This document shows, in pieces, positions 16,176 through 24,608 of a stretch of 34,199 nucleotides of DNA. Under the pieces are notes generated by a model that was not told the DNA's origin, searched no databases, and saw only the letters and a program-made list of their open reading frames with translations. Numbering within the stretch: the first letter of the stretch is position 1; every line of letters starts with the position of its first letter. The translations under genes were made by a program, and so were the position numbers. Source of the DNA: an uncultured Hyphomicrobiales bacterium (GTDB taxonomy: Bacteria; Pseudomonadota; Alphaproteobacteria; Rhizobiales; Xanthobacteraceae); NCBI GenBank assembly GCA_903891395.1, contig CAITEM010000009.1:1-34199 (forward strand), in the 5' to 3' direction.

Positions 16176-18689
16176 ATGTACGCGTTCCAAAAAGCCCTCT
16201 CGATTTTGTATCGTGGCACGGCGATGTCTTTCTTCCGCCGCGCCCGGAATCTACGATCCGAACAACAGCAGGCCGAGCGCTACAACACCGACCCGGCGGC
16301 GCGGCTGTCGATGGTGTTCGACAATATTCCGCAGGGAATATTGATGTTCGATTCCAGCAAACACCTCGTGGTCTGCAACGATTATTATCTGCGGATGTAC
16401 AGTCTGTCCGCCGACATCGTGAAGCCGGGCGCGTCGCTGCTGGAGATTTTCAAACACCGCGTCGAGCGTGGCAATCTCAAGGGCGATGCCGAGGAATACT
16501 ATGCCGACACGCTCGAACGTTTCGAGAAACACGAGGTCGTGCGCCGGATCGTCCAGACCGAGGACGGCCGTGAGATCGCCATCACCGATTATCCGGTGGC
16601 CGACGGCGGCTGGGTCGCGACCCACGAGGACCGCACCGAATTGCGCCGCCGCGACGAATCGTTTCGGCTGCTGTTCGAGAACAACCCGGTGGCGATGTGG
16701 CTGTTCGACCGTGAGACGCTCCGTTATATCGCGGTCAACGACGCCGCACTGGCGTGTTACGGCTACAGTCGCGAGCAATTCCTGTCGATGCGGGTGACCG
16801 ATACGCGTTCCGACGACCCCGTGAGCGCGGAAGCGGCCATACGCGCCCTGCCAGACATTCAGAACAATCAGAATGTCTGGATGCACAAGCGGGCCGACGG
16901 CACGATCTTTCCCGTCTCGATTTGCTCAAGAAACATGAATTACGAGCGGCGGCAGGTGCGCCTGGCCGCGATCTATGATGTCAGCGCGCAAAAGCAGGCC
17001 GAAAACGATCTGCGCCGGACCAAGAAATTTCTCGACGTCGTGATCGAAAATGTTCCGCTGCCGGTCGTCGTGAAATCCGCGGCGGATGGCCGGTTCCAGT
17101 TGATCAACAAGGCGGCCGAGGATCTGCACGGCTATCGCCGCGAGGAGACGGTCGGCAAGACGCTGTTCGACATATTTTCAAGAGAACGTGCGGAGCGGAT
17201 CGCTGCGCAAGACGTCGAGTGTTTGCGGAACGAAAGCCGGGTTTCAGTTCAGGAGCACTCGGTATCGACCCATCGCGGTGACAAGCTTATCAGCACCAGG
17301 AAAGTGGTGATTCCCGGCGACGATGGTACGCCCGAATATATCCTGACGATGATCGACGATATCACCGAGCGCCGCCGTACGGAGCAGCGCATTTCCCACA
17401 TGGCGCTCAGCGACTCTTTGACAGACCTGCCGAACCGGTCCGCGTTCAACGAACGGCTGTCCTCCACGCTGAAAGCGGCGGCAAAGTCCGGTGAAACCTT
17501 TGCGATCCTGTGTCTGGATCTCGACGGCTTCAAGGGCATCAACGACATTTACGGCCACAGCGTCGGCGACACGCTGCTGTGCCAGATCGCTGGCCGGCTG
17601 CGGTCCGTTGCCGACGGCTGCTTCATCGCGCGCCTCGGTGGCGACGAATTCACGATGATCGCCAAGAACAAAAGCAGGGAAGAACTGGAGCAATTGACGG
17701 GCCGCCTTCGCGCCGCCTTCGTCAAAGACTTCGACGTCGGCGACCATCGGCTGCCGCAGACATTGAGCATCGGCGTGGCGGTCTATCCGGCCGATGGCGG
17801 CGACACCAAGACTCTGCTGATCAACGCCGACGCCGCGCTGTATCGCGCCAAGGCCGAAGGCCCCGGCTCGGTGGCCTTCTACAAGACCGAGATGACGACG
17901 CGGCTGCGCGAGCGTGCGGCGCTCCAGGCCGATTTGAAATCCGCCATCGAGCGCGACGAACTGCGTCTGCATTATCAGCCGCAATTGAAGATCACGGGCG
18001 AGATCAAAGGTTTCGAGGCGCTGGCGCGCTGGTATTGCCCGAAGCGCGGCACCGTGCCGCCGTCCGAATTTATCCCGCTTGCCGAGGAAAGCAGCCTGAT
18101 CCTGCTGCTGGGCGAATGGGTGTTGCGCCAGGCGTGCCGCGAAGCGGCGTCCTGGAAAAAGCCGCTGAGCATTGCGATCAACGTGTCGCCCGTGCAATTC
18201 CGTTATGGCGATCTGCCGCGGCTGGTTCATTCCATCCTGCTTGAGACAGGACTGCCGGCGAACCGACTCGAACTTGAAATCACCGAAGGCGTTCTGATCG
18301 ACGATTTCTCGCGCGCGGTTTCCATCCTGCGGCGGATCAAGGCGCTGGGCGTGCGTATCGCGCTCGACGATTTCGGCAAAGGTTATTCGTCTCTGTCGTA
18401 CCTGCGGGCCTTCCCGTTCGACAAGATCAAGATCGACCGCTCGTTCGTCACCGATCTCGTCAGCAATCATCAGTCGGTTGCGATCATTCACGCCGTGATT
18501 GGGCTTGGGCGCAGCCTCAATATCCCGATTCTCGCCGAAGGTGTCGAAACCAAAGCGCAGCTCGACATTCTCGAAGAAGAAGGCTGCAACGAAATCCAAG
18601 GCTATCTCACGGGCAAGCCGCTCGACATCGCGGATTACGCCGACGCTGTCGGCCGTACGCCGGTTGCGCACATCGCGAAAGCGAGCTGA
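16176..18689 (+). CDS. Triple-PAS GGDEF-EAL cyclic-di-GMP signalling protein
   Basis: 837 residues, no membrane segment, so probably cytoplasmic. The order is PAS (about 44-155, PAS_7-like), PAS (162-275), PAS (284-397), GGDEF (408-570) and EAL (578-825). GGDEF is intact at 488-492 (RLGGDEFTM), so cyclic-di-GMP synthesis is possible. The position of the inhibitory RxxD site five residues before it reads ADGC, so product inhibition there is lost. EALAR (614-618), DDFGKGYSSLSYL and KIKIDRSFV keep the metal and substrate residues of an active phosphodiesterase. Which activity prevails cannot be told. The start could also be ATG 16224 (MSFFRRAR); neither has a strong ribosome site. It separates the tsaE block from divL, which are often adjacent in alphaproteobacteria. 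Confidence 0.93.
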   Translation: MYAFQKALSILYRGTAMSFFRRARNLRSEQQQAERYNTDPAARLSMVFDNIPQGILMFDSSKHLVVCNDYYLRMYSLSADIVKPGASLLEIFKHRVERGNLKGDAEEYYADTLERFEKHEVVRRIVQTEDGREIAITDYPVADGGWVATHEDRTELRRRDESFRLLFENNPVAMWLFDRETLRYIAVNDAALACYGYSREQFLSMRVTDTRSDDPVSAEAAIRALPDIQNNQNVWMHKRADGTIFPVSICSRNMNYERRQVRLAAIYDVSAQKQAENDLRRTKKFLDVVIENVPLPVVVKSAADGRFQLINKAAEDLHGYRREETVGKTLFDIFSRERAERIAAQDVECLRNESRVSVQEHSVSTHRGDKLISTRKVVIPGDDGTPEYILTMIDDITERRRTEQRISHMALSDSLTDLPNRSAFNERLSSTLKAAAKSGETFAILCLDLDGFKGINDIYGHSVGDTLLCQIAGRLRSVADGCFIARLGGDEFTMIAKNKSREELEQLTGRLRAAFVKDFDVGDHRLPQTLSIGVAVYPADGGDTKTLLINADAALYRAKAEGPGSVAFYKTEMTTRLRERAALQADLKSAIERDELRLHYQPQLKITGEIKGFEALARWYCPKRGTVPPSEFIPLAEESSLILLLGEWVLRQACREAASWKKPLSIAINVSPVQFRYGDLPRLVHSILLETGLPANRLELEITEGVLIDDFSRAVSILRRIKALGVRIALDDFGKGYSSLSYLRAFPFDKIKIDRSFVTDLVSNHQSVAIIHAVIGLGRSLNIPILAEGVETKAQLDILEEEGCNEIQGYLTGKPLDIADYADAVGRTPVAHIAKAS

Positions 18690-18873
18690 CAGGTTTCACT
18701 GCCATCGTCACGCCACGGTTTCACCGCGTCAGAACCGCGGTTCCCGGGCTTTTATCACATCATCGCCATCGTTCGGAGACGCACGGCGCTCATGCGCGTG
18801 CAGTGCGGAACGCATCGCCGCCACCTGTGTTGGCAGCATACGGGCGCGGGCTAGCATATCTCAGGAGACAACA

Positions 18874-19266
18874 ATGATGCGTAAAATACTTCCCCTTCTC
18901 GCACTGGCCGCTGCGGCGGCTGTGGCAACACCAGCGCTTGCCGAGCCCGATTCCGTGAACCCGAACTACGGCGGCTACACTTACGCCGCGCCGGTCGTGG
19001 CGGGCGCGGCGGTCGGCACGCTTGCCGGCATCGGCGCTTATCAAGGCTGGTATGGCAGCAGCGCCTTTGCGACCGCCGCGGGCGTCAGCGCAGGGACCGC
19101 GGCTGTCGTCGGTGGCGTTGCCGGTGTCGGCGCAGTGGCACTGCTCGAAGGCGTCACGGCGCACTGCCACGGCTTCGGCGTTCTCTGGACCCCGCGCACC
19201 GAATGTGTGGACGGTCAGTGGGTCGGCGACCAGCCGATCGTTCATCGCCGCCACGCGTCGCGTTGA
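18874..19266 (+). CDS. Small exported Gly/Ala-rich hypothetical protein
   Basis: 130 residues. The start ATG 18874 has AGGAGA at 18863-18868. A clear Sec signal peptide (MMRKILPLLALAAAAAVA, cleavage after ATPALA at about 23) is followed by a Tyr/Gly/Pro segment, then two glycine-zipper-like hydrophobic stretches (39-58 and 65-92). The C-terminus has two cysteines (C98, C111), which could form a disulfide in the periplasm. The pattern resembles small Rhizobiales envelope proteins of unknown role; no family function is recognised. It follows the GGDEF-EAL gene by 184 bases and has its own terminator, so it is probably a single-gene unit. Confidence 0.85.
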   Translation: MMRKILPLLALAAAAAVATPALAEPDSVNPNYGGYTYAAPVVAGAAVGTLAGIGAYQGWYGSSAFATAAGVSAGTAAVVGGVAGVGAVALLEGVTAHCHGFGVLWTPRTECVDGQWVGDQPIVHRRHASR

Positions 19267-19286
19267 TCGTAACGCCGGCTGAATGC

Positions 19287-19318
19287 AAAACCTCCGCGGT
19301 TCGCCGCGGAGGTTTTTT
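19287..19318. terminator. Intrinsic terminator after the small exported protein gene; may also serve divL
   Basis: CCTCCGCGG (19291-19299), loop TTCG, CCGCGGAGG (19304-19312), then six T (19313-19318); four A precede the stem, so it may also act for the convergent gene at 19352. The nine-pair GC stem with a UUCG loop is strong. Confidence 0.93.
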
Positions 19319-19351
19319 ATTGCGCATGATCCGAGAAGGGGCAACCGGCTT

Positions 19352-21877
19352 TCAGGCGGCGGATTGCTTGGTGAGCGGCTGAGTGGCCTGCGCGACGGGG
19401 AATACGCATGTCACCGTGGTGCCCTGACCGGGCGTCGAGTCGATTGTCACCGTGCCGCCGTGCAGTTCGACGAACGAGCGGACCAGCGACAGGCCAAGCC
19501 CGGTGCCGCGATGGTCGGAGCCGTTGGAGTCGGTCTCGAACCAGTCGAACACTTTGTCCTTCTGCTCGGGAGGAATGCCGGGACCACGGTCGGTGACCGT
19601 AAACACCACTGCATCGGGACGGCGCTCCGCCTTCAGCGTCACGATGCCGCCCGGCGGCGAGAAGCCGACCGCGTTGGACAAGAGGTTGAACAAAATCTGC
19701 CGCAGCCGGCGTTCGTCGGCGGTGAAGCTGCCGATGTTGGCCGCGGCGCTGATGTCGAGCTTCAGGTGATCCTTCACCAGCCGGTCCAGCAGGCCTTCCG
19801 CCGCGGCTTCCATGCTGGCGCGGATGTCGACGTCGCCCAGCGTCAAAGACATGGCACCGGCGTCGATGGTAGCGAGATCGAGGATGTTGTTGATCAGCGC
19901 CAGCAGCGCATTCGTCGAGTTGGTGATGTAGCCGAGATATTCGCGCTGCTTTTCCGTGAGCGGGCCGAAGGCGGGGTCGCCGAGGAAATGCGCGAAACCG
20001 ATGATGTTGGTAAGCGGCGAGCGCAGCTCATACGAGACGTGATGGACGAAATCGATTTTGATACCGTCCGCGGCGACCAGCGCTTCGTTGCGCTCGCGCA
20101 GCGCGCGCTCGACATTGACGGTGTCCGAGACGTCCTGGAACGTCACCAGCGTGGCACCATCCGGCAGCGGCATCGTGGTCAGGTCGATCATGACGCCGTC
20201 GCGGCGTTCGATCCGCGCCACCATCGGTTCGCGGCCGTCGATCGCGGTGATGGCGCCGCGCAAGTTGCGCCAGACGGCATTGTCGTCGTGCAGCGCCTGG
20301 CACCAGGCGGCGACCGCCTCGATATGCGGATGGGCGTCGAGCGCCTCGGGCGCCAGCTTCCACATGCGCTGGAATGCCTGATTGTGCAGCCGCACGCGGC
20401 CGTCGCTGCCGAACACGGCGACGGCTTCCGCCAGGTGATCGAGAGTCTCGCTCTGCACCTTGATCAGCGCATCGTAACGGCGATGCATCGCCAGCCGCTC
20501 GGTGACGTCGTCGTAGAGATAGGTGACGCCGCCTTCGGGATTGGGCGTGGTGACGACGCGCAGCGTGCGGCCGTCGGGCAGGTGCCACATATGCTCTTTC
20601 GGCTCGACCGCGCGATAGGCTTCGTACAGCGCCAGCTTCCATTCGCGGAAATTGGTTTCCTCGGGCAGCTTGCGGGCGGTACGCAGCGCGTCGAGCACGG
20701 TGCCGTCGGTCGGCGTGTTGTCGAGCAAGCCCGGCGCGAGGTCGAACAGCGAGCGGAAGGCGCTGTTGTAGAAAATCAGCTTGCGGTCGACGTTGAAGAT
20801 CGAGACGCCGGTGGCGAGCTGATCGAGCACGCGGCGGTGCGCCTCGACCATGCGCGCGAGTTCGGTGCGCATGGTCTCGACTTCGGTGCGGTCGATCGCC
20901 ATGCCGGCGGAGCCTGCGCCGCTCGCCGCGTCGACGACGTCGAAGATGCGGCGAGCGCCGGCGACGATGGCGGGCAGCCGCCCGGAATAGGGTTCGTTGA
21001 TGCTGCGTGCGCGGGTCAGTTCGTGGCGCGCGCCGCGATCCAGCAGTTCCAGCTCGCGTTCGACCGCGTCGGTTGCATCGTTGGCTTCGACGGCGCGCGC
21101 GTAGGCGCGATTCACGAACACCAGCTTGCCGGCCGCATCGCGCGCCCAGACCGGCGCCGGCAGCGAATCGAGCAGGCCCTTCAACGTCTCGACGTCGCTC
21201 GCCAGTCCGTCGTGGCGCGCCGCCAGGTCGATCAATTCGCGTTCGATGCCGCTGACGTCGCGCAACCGCAGCACGGCGCGGCCGCCGACGGCGCGGCCCT
21301 CGGCTTCGATCGGCCGTCCCGCCGTGGTGGTGAGCGTCATCACGAAACCGCGGCCCTCGGCCCGCAGCGTCTCGACCGCGTGTTCCATGCGTTGCGCCGC
21401 CGCCGGTTCGAGCCAGGTGCCGAACGCGAGCACGCGCTCGGGCGCATCGCCGGCGACGATCAGACTGCTGTCGCCAAGAATATCCACGGCATCGGTTGCA
21501 GCCGCCCAGGCGACCAGCACTTGCGGTTCGGATAGCAACAACGTCGTGAGGCGGTCCACCTCGGCCTGTAATTCCATCGCCTTGTCGCGTGAGCCGGCCT
21601 GTGCGCGGTCGGTCGCCTTGCGTGCACGCAACAATGCGATGGTGGCGAGCACCGCGAAGATCACGAGGCCGAGCGTTAACGTGAGGGTTGCGATTTGCGG
21701 CTGGCTGAGCGCCGCGCCGGTGCTGTCGATTGTGTCGACGATGCTGCTGCCAGCGTCCGCATGCGCCGGCGTCGCCGCCGTCCAGCAAAAATTTGTGAGG
21801 AGGAAGGCGACCGGCAGACCGCCCCGCTTCGGACGAGAACGCAGCCTCTCGTTCGCCGCCCGGATTGTCTCCGGCAT
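19352..21877 (-). CDS. divL: DivL-like cell-cycle pseudokinase (PAS-rich, Tyr at the phospho-acceptor site)
   Basis: 841 residues. An N-terminal signal-like segment ending ATPAHA (about 40) and a membrane helix (about 61-83) anchor it, followed by a PAS/coiled-coil array (about 230-330, 345-460, 475-588). The DHp domain reads VHHVSYELRSPLTNIIGF: the usual His of SHELRTPL is Tyr616. This is the hallmark of Caulobacter DivL (Tyr550), which senses DivK and restrains CckA rather than phosphorylating itself. The ATPase domain keeps its N box (LRQILFNLLSNA, 725-736), DRGPGIPP and GTGLGLSLV. In alphaproteobacteria divL often neighbours tsaE, as it does here at a few kilobases. A diverged sensor kinase outside the DivL clade is the alternative. 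Confidence 0.86.
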   Translation of the reverse strand: MPETIRAANERLRSRPKRGGLPVAFLLTNFCWTAATPAHADAGSSIVDTIDSTGAALSQPQIATLTLTLGLVIFAVLATIALLRARKATDRAQAGSRDKAMELQAEVDRLTTLLLSEPQVLVAWAAATDAVDILGDSSLIVAGDAPERVLAFGTWLEPAAAQRMEHAVETLRAEGRGFVMTLTTTAGRPIEAEGRAVGGRAVLRLRDVSGIERELIDLAARHDGLASDVETLKGLLDSLPAPVWARDAAGKLVFVNRAYARAVEANDATDAVERELELLDRGARHELTRARSINEPYSGRLPAIVAGARRIFDVVDAASGAGSAGMAIDRTEVETMRTELARMVEAHRRVLDQLATGVSIFNVDRKLIFYNSAFRSLFDLAPGLLDNTPTDGTVLDALRTARKLPEETNFREWKLALYEAYRAVEPKEHMWHLPDGRTLRVVTTPNPEGGVTYLYDDVTERLAMHRRYDALIKVQSETLDHLAEAVAVFGSDGRVRLHNQAFQRMWKLAPEALDAHPHIEAVAAWCQALHDDNAVWRNLRGAITAIDGREPMVARIERRDGVMIDLTTMPLPDGATLVTFQDVSDTVNVERALRERNEALVAADGIKIDFVHHVSYELRSPLTNIIGFAHFLGDPAFGPLTEKQREYLGYITNSTNALLALINNILDLATIDAGAMSLTLGDVDIRASMEAAAEGLLDRLVKDHLKLDISAAANIGSFTADERRLRQILFNLLSNAVGFSPPGGIVTLKAERRPDAVVFTVTDRGPGIPPEQKDKVFDWFETDSNGSDHRGTGLGLSLVRSFVELHGGTVTIDSTPGQGTTVTCVFPVAQATQPLTKQSAA

Positions 21878-22028
21878 TCAGGCTTGCCCCAGGGATTAGG
21901 AGACGGTGTCCGCCACGCCGTCCACGAATCGCACGACTTTACTCTCAACGGGAATCGCGCCGAAAGAGTCCAGATCGTGAACGTACTATCGAGGGTGAAG
22001 CTTGTTTCAGGCCGTGGGCCTGCGGCGG

Positions 22029-22439
22029 CTATTTAAGGCCTTCGGCCTGTCTGGCGACGTCTTCGACGGTAATCCGGCCGAGCGCGGCGGAGAACGTCCG
22101 CTCGGCTTCGGCCAGCGCCGGCCGCACCACGTCCATCACCAGCGCGGACAAAGGCAGTGGCGGCTCGTCGGCTTCTTCGGCGCTGCTCGCGGCGCGCAGA
22201 ATGTCCTCGGCGGTGATGGCCTTGCGATCCCGCGCGAGTTCGGAGCCGCCATGCGGACCGCGCACACCCTTCAGGATGCCCTCGCGTACCAAAGCTTGCA
22301 GGACCGGCTCACGATGACGCGGCGGCAGCTTGTGACGGGCGGCCAACGCTTTGGCTGATACCGGGCGTCCATTGGCGTGGATCGCGACGTCGATAACGGC
22401 GGCAATGGCAAGGATGCCCTTGCGAGACACCAGCGGCAT
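22029..22439 (-). CDS. Rrf2-family transcriptional regulator lacking cluster-binding cysteines
   Basis: 136 residues. The N-terminal winged helix is typical of Rrf2/IscR proteins: VSRKGILAIAAVIDVA, then AKALAARHKLPPRHREPVLQ, then GVRGPHGGSELARD with the wing. Rrf2 members such as IscR and NsrR sense iron-sulfur clusters through three cysteines between the wing and the last helix. This protein has no cysteine at all, so it must respond to something else or act constitutively. It lies 84 bases downstream of dut on the same strand. An imperfect palindrome at 22449-22471, just before its start, may be its own operator. Confidence 0.9.
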   Translation of the reverse strand: MPLVSRKGILAIAAVIDVAIHANGRPVSAKALAARHKLPPRHREPVLQALVREGILKGVRGPHGGSELARDRKAITAEDILRAASSAEEADEPPLPLSALVMDVVRPALAEAERTFSAALGRITVEDVARQAEGLK

Positions 22440-22448
22440 GATTTGGCA

Positions 22449-22471
22449 CCACTTGCAACTAATTGCAGTGG
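22449..22471. promoter_or_regulatory. Imperfect palindrome, candidate Rrf2 operator
   Basis: CCACTTGCAA, three-base gap region, then TTGCAGTGG: half-sites CCACT(T)GCAA and its reverse complement differ by one extra T. It starts 10 bases upstream of the Rrf2 gene start and lies between that gene and dut, a position suited to autoregulation. Binding is inferred only. Confidence 0.4.
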
Positions 22472-22523
22472 TAATAGGCTACAGTCAGTCAGCCGTCCAG
22501 CACCAAACAGAGAGCTTGTCGTT

Positions 22524-22976
22524 TCAACCGCCGGTCGAGCCGAATCCGCCGTCGCCACGGCGTGTTTCGTCGAGTGAGGCGACCTCGGACAATGGAACTC
22601 GCGCGACGGCTGCAACCACCAACTGGGCAATTCGCATCCCGCGCGTGATGGTGACTGATTCGCTGCCCAGATTCACAAGCAGGACCTGGAGTTCGCCGCG
22701 ATAGTCGGCGTCGATCGTACCCGGCGCATTGAGCACCGTGAGGCCATGGCGCATGGCCAGACCCGAGCGTGGCCGCACCTGGCCTTCGGTGCCTTCGGGA
22801 AGCGCGATGGCGAGGCCGGTCGGCACCAAAGCGCGCATGCCCGGCGCGATGACGAGCGGCTGATCGGCCGGCACCGCCGCCATTAGATCGAGCCCCGCGG
22901 CCAGCGCGCTTTGATAGGAGGGCAGCGGCAAATCCTGGCCGTGTGCCAGCCGCATGACGCGGACGCCGTTGGTCAT
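22524..22976 (-). CDS. dut: Deoxyuridine 5'-triphosphate nucleotidohydrolase (dUTPase)
   Basis: 150 residues, a typical trimeric dUTPase. It hydrolyses dUTP to dUMP and pyrophosphate, keeping uracil out of DNA and feeding thymidylate synthesis. All five motifs are present: AGLDLMA (27-33), PRSGLA (69-74), APGTIDADYRGE (84-95, with the catalytic Asp and substrate Tyr), RIAQLV (115-120) and GGFGSTG (143-149). It follows coaBC by 129 bases on the same strand; coaBC-dut adjacency is an old bacterial arrangement. Confidence 0.97.
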   Translation of the reverse strand: MTNGVRVMRLAHGQDLPLPSYQSALAAGLDLMAAVPADQPLVIAPGMRALVPTGLAIALPEGTEGQVRPRSGLAMRHGLTVLNAPGTIDADYRGELQVLLVNLGSESVTITRGMRIAQLVVAAVARVPLSEVASLDETRRGDGGFGSTGG

Positions 22977-23105
22977 TGCGCAGTCTCCAACCGTTCTCGA
23001 ATTGCGTCCTCAAATCCGTCGAGGCTCGCGAAGCTTGTTATCGCGCCGCGCTCCGCCCGGACCCGTTGGCTCGCACCTCAGGATGACGGAGTAAAGATGG
23101 CCCGG

Positions 23106-24512
23106 TCATTTATCCGCGATTTCCGCCGCAATGCGCGCGACCAGCATCGCGGCGACGTCCTGTTTGCTCTGCGGCGGCCAGGGCTCGATGCCTTCGGCCG
23201 TGACGAGCTGGATCGTGTTGCTGTCGCCGCCCATGATTCCGGTCTGCGGCGAAACGTCATTGGCGAGAATCCAGTCGCAGCCTTTGCGCGCGAGCTTGTC
23301 TTTGGCATTGGCGGCGACGTTCTCCGTCTCCGCGGCAAAGCCGATCACCAGCTTCGGCCTTTTCGATTTGCGATGTGAGATGGTCGACAGGATGTCGGGG
23401 TTCTCCGTCAGCAAGAGATCGGGTGTTGCCTGGCCGGCCTTCTTCTTGATTTTCTGCTCGCCGGCATTGGCGACGCGCCAGTCCGCGACGGCCGCGGCGA
23501 AGATTGCGATATCGACCGGCAGCGTGCGCTCGACCGCTTCCAGCATCTCGCGCGCGGTCTCGACTTTGATCAATTTTATGCCCGTGGGATCGGGCAAATT
23601 CACCGGTCCGCTGATCAGCGTCACATCGGCGCCGGCAGCCGCCGCAGCCATTGCGATCGCGTTGCCCTGCTTGCCGGACGAGCGGTTGGCGATGTAGCGC
23701 ACTGGGTCGATCGGCTCGTGGGTGGGGCCGGACGTGATCAACATGCGTTTACCGGCGAGCGGCTTGTCGGCGCTCGCAGCGAGAAGTTTCTCCGCCGCCG
23801 CCGCGATCTCCAGCGGTTCCGCCATGCGGCCGGTACCGCGCTCGCCGGATTCCGCCTTCTCGCCTTCGTTGGGGCCGATGGTGAGGACGCCGTCGGCGGC
23901 AAGCTGCGCAAGATTGCGCTGCGTCGCTTTGTTGAACCACATCAGCGGATTCATCGCCGGCGCCAGAAGAATCTTCGCGTGCGTCGCCAGCAGCGCGGCG
24001 GTGGCGAGATCATTGGCGTGGCCGTTCGCCATCTTCGCCATCAGATCGGCGGTCGCGGGCGCGACGACGACGAGATCGGTCTCGCGCGCGAGACGGATAT
24101 GACCGACGTCGAACTCGCCGGCGGGATCGAACAGATCGGTAAACACCTTTTCGCCGGCCAGCGCGCCGGCCGCGAGCGGCGTGACAAAATGTTCGGCGGC
24201 CTTGGTCAGGACGCAACGCACGGCGATGCCGCGTTCCTTCAAGCGCCGGATCAGGTCGAGCGATTTGTAGGCGGCGATGCCGCCGCCGATGATCAGCAGC
24301 ACGCGCTTGGTGTCCGGCGCCGCGGCCGCGCGGCCTGCGGATTTCGGCGCCGGCGGCTCGAACGGTCCCGGCACGTCGGTTCCGCTCTCGTCCGCCGCGG
24401 CACGCAGGATGGTGCGCACTTCGTCTTCAACCGAGCGCCCTGAGCGCGCGGCCCGAAGCCGCAGCAGCTTCTTCAACCGGTCATCAAGCTGCCGTATCGT
24501 GAGAGACGCCAT
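23106..24512 (-). CDS. coaBC: CoaBC with an N-terminal ribbon-helix-helix (FitA/VapB-like) domain
   Basis: 468 residues, about 60 longer than usual CoaBC. CoaB joins 4'-phosphopantothenate to cysteine and CoaC decarboxylates the product, in coenzyme A synthesis. Residues 1-40 (opening MASLTIRQLDDRLKKLLRLR, then GRSVEDEVRTILR) match the ribbon-helix-helix fold of FitA/VapB antitoxins: one strand followed by two helices. A Pro/Ala linker (41-68) leads to CoaC, with VGHIRLAR (catalytic His138), PAMNPLMW (185-192) and ESGERGTGRM (221-230). CoaB shows TSGPTHEPIDPVRYIANRSS, AAVADWR and KIKKK. The frame is continuous. The start has AGAGGA 9 bases ahead. No PIN-type toxin gene is seen nearby. A perfect palindrome 40 bases upstream may be bound by this domain. 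Confidence 0.94.
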   Translation of the reverse strand: MASLTIRQLDDRLKKLLRLRAARSGRSVEDEVRTILRAAADESGTDVPGPFEPPAPKSAGRAAAAPDTKRVLLIIGGGIAAYKSLDLIRRLKERGIAVRCVLTKAAEHFVTPLAAGALAGEKVFTDLFDPAGEFDVGHIRLARETDLVVVAPATADLMAKMANGHANDLATAALLATHAKILLAPAMNPLMWFNKATQRNLAQLAADGVLTIGPNEGEKAESGERGTGRMAEPLEIAAAAEKLLAASADKPLAGKRMLITSGPTHEPIDPVRYIANRSSGKQGNAIAMAAAAAGADVTLISGPVNLPDPTGIKLIKVETAREMLEAVERTLPVDIAIFAAAVADWRVANAGEQKIKKKAGQATPDLLLTENPDILSTISHRKSKRPKLVIGFAAETENVAANAKDKLARKGCDWILANDVSPQTGIMGGDSNTIQLVTAEGIEPWPPQSKQDVAAMLVARIAAEIADK

Positions 24513-24551
24513 AGTAAAATCCTCTATGTCTTGAATAAGTTAAGCCAATAC

Positions 24552-24568
24552 TGATTGCAATGCAATCA
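24552..24568. promoter_or_regulatory. Perfect 17-bp palindrome upstream of coaBC, candidate operator
   Basis: TGATTGCA-A-TGCAATCA, perfect on both arms. It lies 40 bases upstream of the coaBC start codon, where it would overlap the -35 of a weak promoter (TTGCAT, 17 bases, TAACTT on the minus strand). Ribbon-helix-helix dimers bind short palindromes of this kind, and CoaBC itself carries such a domain. Autoregulation is an inference. Confidence 0.5.
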
Positions 24569-24608
24569 ACGCACTCAATCGGCCCTGAGATTCCGTTTTA
24601 CGGCCGGC

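Noticed and set aside
18830..18857. TTGGCA-16-TAGCAT as a promoter for the small exported protein
   Set aside because: The start point would fall on the ribosome-binding site at 18863-18868, leaving almost no leader; too weak to annotate.
19283..21535. 750-codon open frame on the plus strand opposite divL
   Set aside because: Composition is that of an antisense shadow and the opposite strand encodes a well-conserved multidomain protein; it also begins inside the terminator.
23040..23100. Sequence before dut resembling a dispersed repeat (CACCTCAGGATGACGG)
   Set aside because: It looks like intergenic repeats recalled from related genomes, but there is no second copy in the window and no internal symmetry to support it.
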